Of a stretch of 64,000 nucleotides of DNA, positions 57,676 through 64,000 are shown one piece after another. The number at the start of each line of letters is the position of its first letter. Position 1 is the stretch's first letter. The translations under genes and the position numbers were made by a program. This DNA is from Bimuria novae-zelandiae CBS 107.79 (Eukaryota; Ascomycota; Dothideomycetes; Pleosporales; Didymosphaeriaceae). The stretch spans positions 76,777 through 140,776 of the forward strand of contig ML976671.1 of NCBI GenBank assembly GCA_010015655.1, read 5' to 3'. Below the pieces are notes generated by a model, which was given only the letters and a program-made list of their open reading frames with translations, was not told the DNA's origin and searched no databases.

Positions 57676-60600
57676 TTACTGTCCATGATATTGTTGATAG
57701 TTGCGCTGTGGCGCAGTCATGTATGCCATGTCTTGATACGTCGCGGGCTGCTGATACTGCATCGGGTTCGCTGTTGTATCGAACCCGCTCAGGTCAGTCA
57801 TGCCGGTCGAGCCCATACTCTGTGGCTCCTGGGTGAAGTATGTCGACGCCATGGTGTCCGTCGAGAAAGGTGTTGTGTCAACCGGAGAAGTATTGAAAAT
57901 TGGAGGTGGCGGCCCAACTGCCGACACTGGCGTCACCGGGAATCGATTGACTCCGTTCTGCATGTTGCCGTTGAGGTAGGATTGACTGGGAATCTGGAGA
58001 TTGTTGATATATGCGCCCCTGTTCTTCGCGGGCTCCTGCAACCCTGGGTATGTTCTGCCCGAGTAATTAAGATTGTTTTGCACAGCATAATTTGCGAAGT
58101 TTCCGTTCGACACTGGTTCTTGCGGATTCTTGTAAGGTACCATCTGTGGGGGCGGATATGTATGCATCACAGTCGATGCTGCAACAGGCGAATCGGAGGG
58201 GTATTGCCCATACGATGGGTCGATCCCAGGCGCCAGGGTGGAGTTGGGGTTATAACGAGAAGGGTTATCCACTGGCGATCGGTTCGGCGTGGCCGAAAGC
58301 TTGCGGGTTTCTGGCATCTCGACCACCGGGCTTATCACCGTGTCCGCACTGATCTGCTTCTGGTTTACAAGAGGAAGGATTGGCATGCTGATCTGTTCCA
58401 TATGCTTTGCGAGATGAACCGTGAGTTTCTTCCAGCTCGTGCAGATGTTACCACAGAAGCGACAGGGTTCGTCTTTCGGTTGTTTCGTTGTGTCGCGGCG
58501 GCACCGAGCTACCAATCCCCAGATGTCGTCTGTGTGCACGTCAGAAATCGGTTCCCCACGAGAAAGGTTCACATACCTGTATCTGCGTTACTGGGTGCTT
58601 CCTTTGTCGCGCCCTTCCCAGTCCGTTGTCGCGGTTCAGGGATCTTGTGCTCTCGGACGAGATGTTGAACAAAGTTGTCCTTTCGGTAGCACGTGTGGTT
58701 ACAATCAGCAATCTGGCATGTCCAGTGTTCTAGCTGTCGGTGCCGCTCGTTCTCGTGTCTGACCCAGTCTGCTTTGCGCTTAAATGATTTAGGCTCTCCA
58801 CAGGTAGGGAAGGTACAAGTGAAAGGCTGAACGTCTTCATGTACATGCTTCGTCCAATCAGACGGTTTATAAAACTTCTTCACCTTAAAGCATAGCGGGC
58901 ATTCGAACTCAGCGGGAAGGCGCTTGACTGGAGGCAATGGAACGCCAGAAGGGAACCCAGCGGCGGCCAGTGTGCCATCGGTAGGAGCTTCGCCATCATC
59001 GTCGTCGGACCCGGGTGCTGTTACTTGGAATCCAAGGAAAGGTGCTTCGCCATCCTTGTTCCCAGCTTTGGGGACCAATTGCTTAGACTCACCACCCAAT
59101 TCAGTGCAGAACTTATGAGAACTGCTGTTAGACGAACACGCTCCACTCTCGACCGCGATACGGTGTTTCACCTTGAACTCGAGGAGACGCTTATACCGTC
59201 TAACCTGCTCTTGTGTGATTCGCTCAACCATGTAATCAGTCAACCGTGGGTTGAGTTGTCGAGCATGCGTCTTGAAACCTTCAGGTGTCGGTATAATAGG
59301 ATCAGAGCGAACCTCGAGATTCATGATAATGGCATCTTGAACATCGTCATCGTCATCGTCTCCAGCGGGACTTTGCTGTGCCGGTGGCTTTGTGGCTTCC
59401 GTCTCAGCCAGTGGTGAAGCAAGCATCGGCATGGGAGGTCCTCCGTGTTGAGTCATGAGCTCAGCAAGACCGGGGGATTTGCCGATGTCACTTCGACTTC
59501 TACTGCGCCTAATGACATTTTTCGCGCCGTGGTACCAGGCTCCCGTACCTGGCGTCAAGCCTGTTGAGCTAGGAGGTCCAACGTCCCGCCCTTGTATCGC
59601 GACGCTGGTGTCCAGTCTAGGTGATTTCGGCCGGCCCCAACTGCCCATCCGCTTTGGCTTTTCAAGCAAAGGCTCTTTAGGTTTCTCAGCCACATTCTCC
59701 GCAGATTGGGACTGTACGGGAATGCTGCCTTTGCGCTTCAAAAGATTCGTAGGTTTGCGGGTGGGAAGTATGTTTTCCAAAAAGCTTGGGCGCCTCTGCC
59801 TGTCCTTCTGTTTCTTAAGATCTGGCTCCATGGCCTTGATGACACCAGGTGCGGCTCGAATGCTCCCTAAATCGGATTCACTGAGGCGACGCGAGCCAAC
59901 AGTGGCGGCGAGAGAGGCTGATTCGACGTCCTTAGCTCGTATACGGAAGCGCATCATTGCGGCGCTAGAAGTAGGGGGCTGATAGCGTGTCGAAGTATTT
60001 GGTGGTTGTTGTGAGGGCACATCAACCCATGGCCGAACGATAGCACCAAGTATGCCACCGTTTTGGAGAGGAGGGAAGTACGAGACCTCATTGTCAACTT
60101 GGTTGGCAACAACACTGACTTCGGCTGGTGGTGATTCGGGCACTTCGTCATCATCGTCGCTTTCTTCATCATTTTCACTGCGTACGTCAATGTAAAGGCC
60201 TGGACCTGGAACATTGGAGTCATCAATCCGGTCGAAATCGGTGCGCACTCCGAGGCCAAAGCCAGGTCCCACAGCGTGTCGGCCGTGGGCGTCATTGGTA
60301 CTTTTCGCCCTGCGCCTAGTTGTGAATGGCTTCAACAGGTTTGTTGAAGAGCCTCCATCTCCGGCCTCACTGCCAACCTCACTCTTAGACAGCCAGTCAT
60401 GTACGTCGAGTTTCTTATCCTCTTTTCTTCTCCGCTCTGCAATCTCATCAAGACTAGGAACCCATGCATCACCCATTGCTTCCCGATCATCCGGTGTAAG
60501 GCCTGCTTGACCAGATGCTGGGCTGGTCATCCATGACCCATCTTCGTTACGCGTGGCACTTCGGACCACAGGTTGCAATCGCACTCGTTGTTGTGTCTCG

Positions 60601-61643
60601 TCATCGTCACCATCTTCTGAGGACTCGTCGTTAGGGAAAGGAGAGAGGTGGTTACCCGAGCGACGACTGCCGTGACTCCGCTTGCTCATTGGTCTACTGA
60701 CGTCGGAATGCGATGGTGAGTCCCTCCCACCATAGTTCTCCACGCGAACAATAGGACTGGTCAGATGGGTTGCACGAGGCTGGGGGTTGGCAAGAGACAT
60801 ATTGCTAGGGCTATTCGTCAAGGCCGGGCTCTGCTGCTGCTGCTGCTTGATCGGGGTTGAGTGCGATGGTGGAGCGGTGCGGCTTGGCGGGGTGGATGAA
60901 TGATTGTAGTCAAGGCCAGTATATTGAACGTTAGGAAAGGTAGCACTCCTTGCGGTCTCGTCGGTAACGATGGGGCTAGAATTGCTTGTTGGGCAAGGCG
61001 ACAGTAGTTGGGAATGGGTATCTAACCGAGCATTGCTTGGAACAGTGGGTGCCTGAGCGTTATATGTCGCCAAGGTGTTACTGGCCAATATAGACATATT
61101 CACCTCTCCTTGGAATGGGGGGAACGCTTGAGATGCTGCGTGGTGATCCGTAAAATTGAGTTGGGAGAAAGACTCGTCCAGGTATTGACCGTTGAATGTT
61201 GGAGTTGTGTAAGCGCTGAAATCTTGGTAGCTTGGATCACTCATGTATCCGCCTTCAGGGCTGAGATGATCCACAGAGTGGGACGGTGAAATGCTTTGGC
61301 CGTTCCGGCTGTGACTGTTAGGAGACAGACTGTAGCTGTGCGCCTGCATGTATGCGTTGGTGGGAGGGTATGTCTGATTGACGACATCAGGATGCAGGGA
61401 CGAGTCGAAGGAGGAAGCAGTATTGGGAGTGAATGTAGTTTCCTGGCCGGTGGTTCCGCTCATAGAGTTGTAGTCGATCATCGAAACCGGTTCTGCAGAA
61501 AATGTGAATTGGCCATGGTCCGGCAATAAGAAGTTGCCTGATGAGGGTGGGAGGAAGGTGTTCGTAGATCCGTCGTCAGTGTGGCGCTGCTCGCGCCGTT
61601 GACTATTAAATGCCTGAGAGTGGCTGTCCATGGTGTTCATCAT
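57676..61643 (-). CDS. Large C2H2 zinc-finger protein 2
   Basis: Two exons, 61643..58577 and 58529..57676, give 1306 residues with a 47-bp intron in consistent phase. The first 850 residues are disordered, Ser/Pro-rich, with a Gln run and acidic blocks (ESDDDDEVPE, GDDDDDDVQD). LTDYMVERITQEQVRRYKRLL (about 840-860) is a likely helix before the fingers. Fingers at about 940-1020: FECPLCFKVKKFYKPSDWTK, FTCTFPTCGEPKSFKRKADW, WTCQIADCNHTCYRKDNFVQ. A further finger, CRFCGNICTSWKKLTVHLAK, begins exon two. The tail is Pro/Asn/Gln-rich. The finger block (ADWVRHENERHRQLEHWTC) closely resembles gene 1 (SDWKRHENSQHFQMEAFRC), so the two are likely paralogues. Confidence 0.85.
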
Positions 61644-63692
61644 AGCTACCTGCTCTGGTCCTGGAAGGCAGAACCCAAGGCGGATCTGGCGTCGCAGTGG
61701 GAGCGGGATACACGTAGGATCCCGCGTAAATCAGCTCCACCTCGGCAGAGGGAAGGATCCGGTAACGTGACTGGCGCGTTGGGTGCTTAGGGTGCCATAA
61801 CGCTGCCTGGCAGCCTAGAGCGGAGATAGGACGATGGCACACGTGTCGAAGCGAGGAAGCACGGAAGATAGAGTTTCGCAACGCACCGAAGAACACGGGC
61901 ACTTGTGCGAAAAGGTGAGAGGAAGCGGGAGCAATAGCAGCACCCGTCTAGGAGGAGAGAACGTTGGATGATGAAGTGTCGCGATGCGGGATTCGCCTCG
62001 CACAGGGGTGGTTGAACAGCCGCAGAGGCTAATGGGCAGTGCTAGTCCTTCACGGGACGAAACGCCCCGCGGTCGTTCGAGCGTAGAGGTCGAGAGATGA
62101 AGGCTGCGGGCTATCAAAGGAGTCTCGACGCTGAAACGTAGGCGTGAAGCGTGCGATTCGGCTGCGATGCAAAGCCAGCCGCAGCAACAGCGACAAACTC
62201 GAGGCACCGGTCAAGGCTGACTCCCGAGAAGCAGATGCCAAGGCGGTGCGAGGGGCGCCAGATGTGAGCGGGAAGCGGCAACGTTACGTCTTGATGCCAG
62301 CGGAGAAAAGAGCAAAAGCACAGCTGAATCGGAGGTCGAGCGCAATGACGAGATGTGAGCTAACTGGAAACTCGAGGCAGATTCACGATATGCGACAAGA
62401 CACAGCCTCAAGCTCAGTCAAGCTCTGGGGGTTGTGAGGAGCGTGCGTAGGTGTGGCTATGCACAAGAGGCATGCCCACCGTCTGGGGACGGACAGCTTT
62501 TTCTACTAACTGCTGCTTTCTCTTCTATCTGATCGCTTCACACCTTTGGAATCTTTACACCTCACCGTTGTATATTCAGGAGAAGCATCACATCAGCTTG
62601 CTCCTGAGAACGCGCAAGCTGCGCCCGGCGCTTAAACGGGCTGCCGAGTGTGCTATATCAGGAGGCCAAGCTTTGGGTTGCTGCCAACGGGGAGTTGCGA
62701 CGTAAGTGGCAGCGCAGCGACAGCGTTTTTCTTTGGGGGAGTATAATCAAAGCTCTGTCACTCGAGTTGGGACTCTTATTGCTAGGGTCGCAACGAGCGT
62801 CATCTTCTGTGCGAGTCTGACATGCGCTGGATTGAGCCTCTTGAGCCCTGTTTCGTACCTAGGTAGGTGTGGCCATGCCGTGGACCAGCTCCCGCGTGGT
62901 AACCAGTCGGCGCGGATAGCCTTCCGAGCGGCAGCGATAGTGGGGCATCTAGACGGCTTGAAGAGGCCGCGACGAGCTGGCTCATTATCGCGACGAGACG
63001 CTGCGATGACAGCTTTCAAGTCTGGATGGCGAGTAGTTTTATTCACTCAAAATAGCTGATCTTGAAAGCCACGTATCATGCAACAACAGCCTCTACTAGA
63101 CGCCGCCACTAATGTCGACACTGCAATGCTGACTGTAATCTGAGTCCATATAACGGGAGCAGATTTTATATGTGGACGGATATTGAGAGCTTGCGCTCCG
63201 GGAACGGACTTGTTTGTGAAAGCAATCATAAGAAGCGCGCTTCCAGCATGCCTGCTGATAAATCGGACGAAAATAAGTCCGTAACTGAGAGACGATATCA
63301 AAGAAGTTGTTGACCTCGTGACTAAACCTGCATGTAGTCTCCTCCGTGCGTCGCGATTGGTAGCGTAGACGAGATGCGTTGCACGTCAGCAGCATTGCGA
63401 CTCATCTGGCTCGTGTAGAAGTTCGAGTTTGGCTCTGTCGCCTCTCTTATGTTGCAACTCATGCCACCGTTAAGACGCGGATCAACGAAATGGCTTCTCC
63501 CTTAACCCCGGATCTTCGGATGCCTGAGACATCACACGCGCTTGGCGCTCGAGTACGAGGAGCTCATTTTTAGTGAGGACTAGTACTAGCGCGCACGTCC
63601 CCCACAACCTCGACGCGCCATCTCTACGATCAACACGTCAACTTCGGCCAGCCATTTCTCCACCAAAACACGCCCAAATTAATTTAAAAAAG
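61644..63692. other. Gene-poor 2 kb, no gene supported
   Basis: Upstream region of zinc-finger gene 2, probably with its 5' leader. Open frames on both strands lack motifs. No RIP-like composition. Confidence 0.45.
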
Positions 63693-64000
63693 ATGCCAGT
63701 AAATTGCAGAAAGCCCCGCAAGACAGCGCCTACAAAAATCTATGACCCGAAGACCGCGCGTCGCGAGTTGCCGCCAGAAACAAAGGCCTACGCGGTCGGG
63801 GGATGACAGCTGGAGTATCGCAGTGGAGACTCGCCAAACAACTTCCTATCACTCAGAGCGCCCTTAGCAAGCTCCTCCTCCGCACACAGGCGCGATCAGA
63901 AGAATCCAAATTGCCTCTCTGGGACCCGCATCTCTATGAAACAGACGTCGGCCGAAGCCGCCCCGAAATCGAGCTTTCGCCAGAGCAAAAGGCCGCGATT
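63693..64000 (+). pseudogene. Tc1/mariner-like transposase, 5' part, frameshifted and cut by the window edge
   Basis: ATG 63693 opens PVNCRKPRKTAPTKIYDPKT and ELPPETKAYAVG, then stops at 63804-63806. The other frame, entered at a run of five G (about 63797-63801), reads MTAGVSQWRLAKQLPITQSA, a helix-turn-helix of the kind found at the N-terminus of Tc1/mariner transposases, then LSPEQKAAI at the edge. The slip in the G run means a non-functional copy, or a sequencing error in a homopolymer. No terminal repeat or TA duplication was identified. The sequence is not TA-biased, so it is younger or unaffected by RIP. Confidence 0.5.

Overview
The window is nuclear DNA of a filamentous ascomycete (Pezizomycotina), most likely a Dothideomycete. 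Evidence: genes with short introns (about 45-100 bp, GT...AG, CTGAC/CTAAC branch sites), recognisable fungal orthologues (49 kDa complex I subunit, RPAC1, ATP synthase gamma, topoisomerase I, STT3), secreted and accessory families typical of plant- or debris-associated fungi, and transposons turned into TA-rich, stop-filled sequence in the way repeat-induced point mutation (RIP, CpA to TpA) does. The class assignment is an inference from gene content.

Layout. 1-3.9 kb: RIP-degraded transposon remnants, including a minus-strand Copia element (intact gag start, ruined integrase, one LTR, no visible reverse transcriptase). 4-6.7 kb: a broken arylsulfotransferase-like gene and a DUF202 membrane protein. 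7.1-10.8 kb: a complete but dead hAT transposon with 25-bp terminal inverted repeats and an 8-bp target duplication, carrying a Copia 3' end. 11.2-14.3 kb: a divergent methyltransferase / FAD monooxygenase pair. 14.8-16 kb: a secreted two-domain protein whose linker is a 16-residue repeat ending in Lys-Arg (Kex2-type) sites. 16.7-18.5 kb: an ankyrin plus AAA+ ATPase with a stop codon ahead of a conserved-looking tail. 18.8-19.8 kb: a glycine-rich disordered protein. 21.7-22.2 kb: a small secreted Cys-containing protein broken by a stop.

22.5-36 kb is the housekeeping core: complex I 49 kDa subunit and RPAC1 (divergent), a TPR-like protein, ATP synthase gamma, topoisomerase I and an NAD-dependent epimerase-type protein. 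36.5-44.3 kb is a decay zone: a CinY-like pseudogene and a DUF3176 pseudogene cut in two by a second hAT element (39481-42609, 8-bp duplication CTTGCAGC); the host reading frame is continuous if the transposon and one duplication copy are removed. 44.5-46.5 kb holds a possible Cys-rich protein and a proline/lysine-rich ORF made of 168-bp tandem repeats. 47.4-61.6 kb returns to conserved genes: an Arg/Ser-rich protein, the oligosaccharyltransferase catalytic subunit STT3, and two large neighbouring C2H2 zinc-finger proteins that look like paralogues. The window ends inside a Tc1/mariner-like transposase with a frameshift.

The main theme is a conserved backbone interrupted by RIP-affected transposon islands, with accessory genes near those islands carrying nonsense and frameshift lesions. 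No tRNA, rRNA or CRISPR array was recognised. Exon borders were read by eye from splice consensus and frame continuity; family names are from memory of conserved motifs, not from searches.
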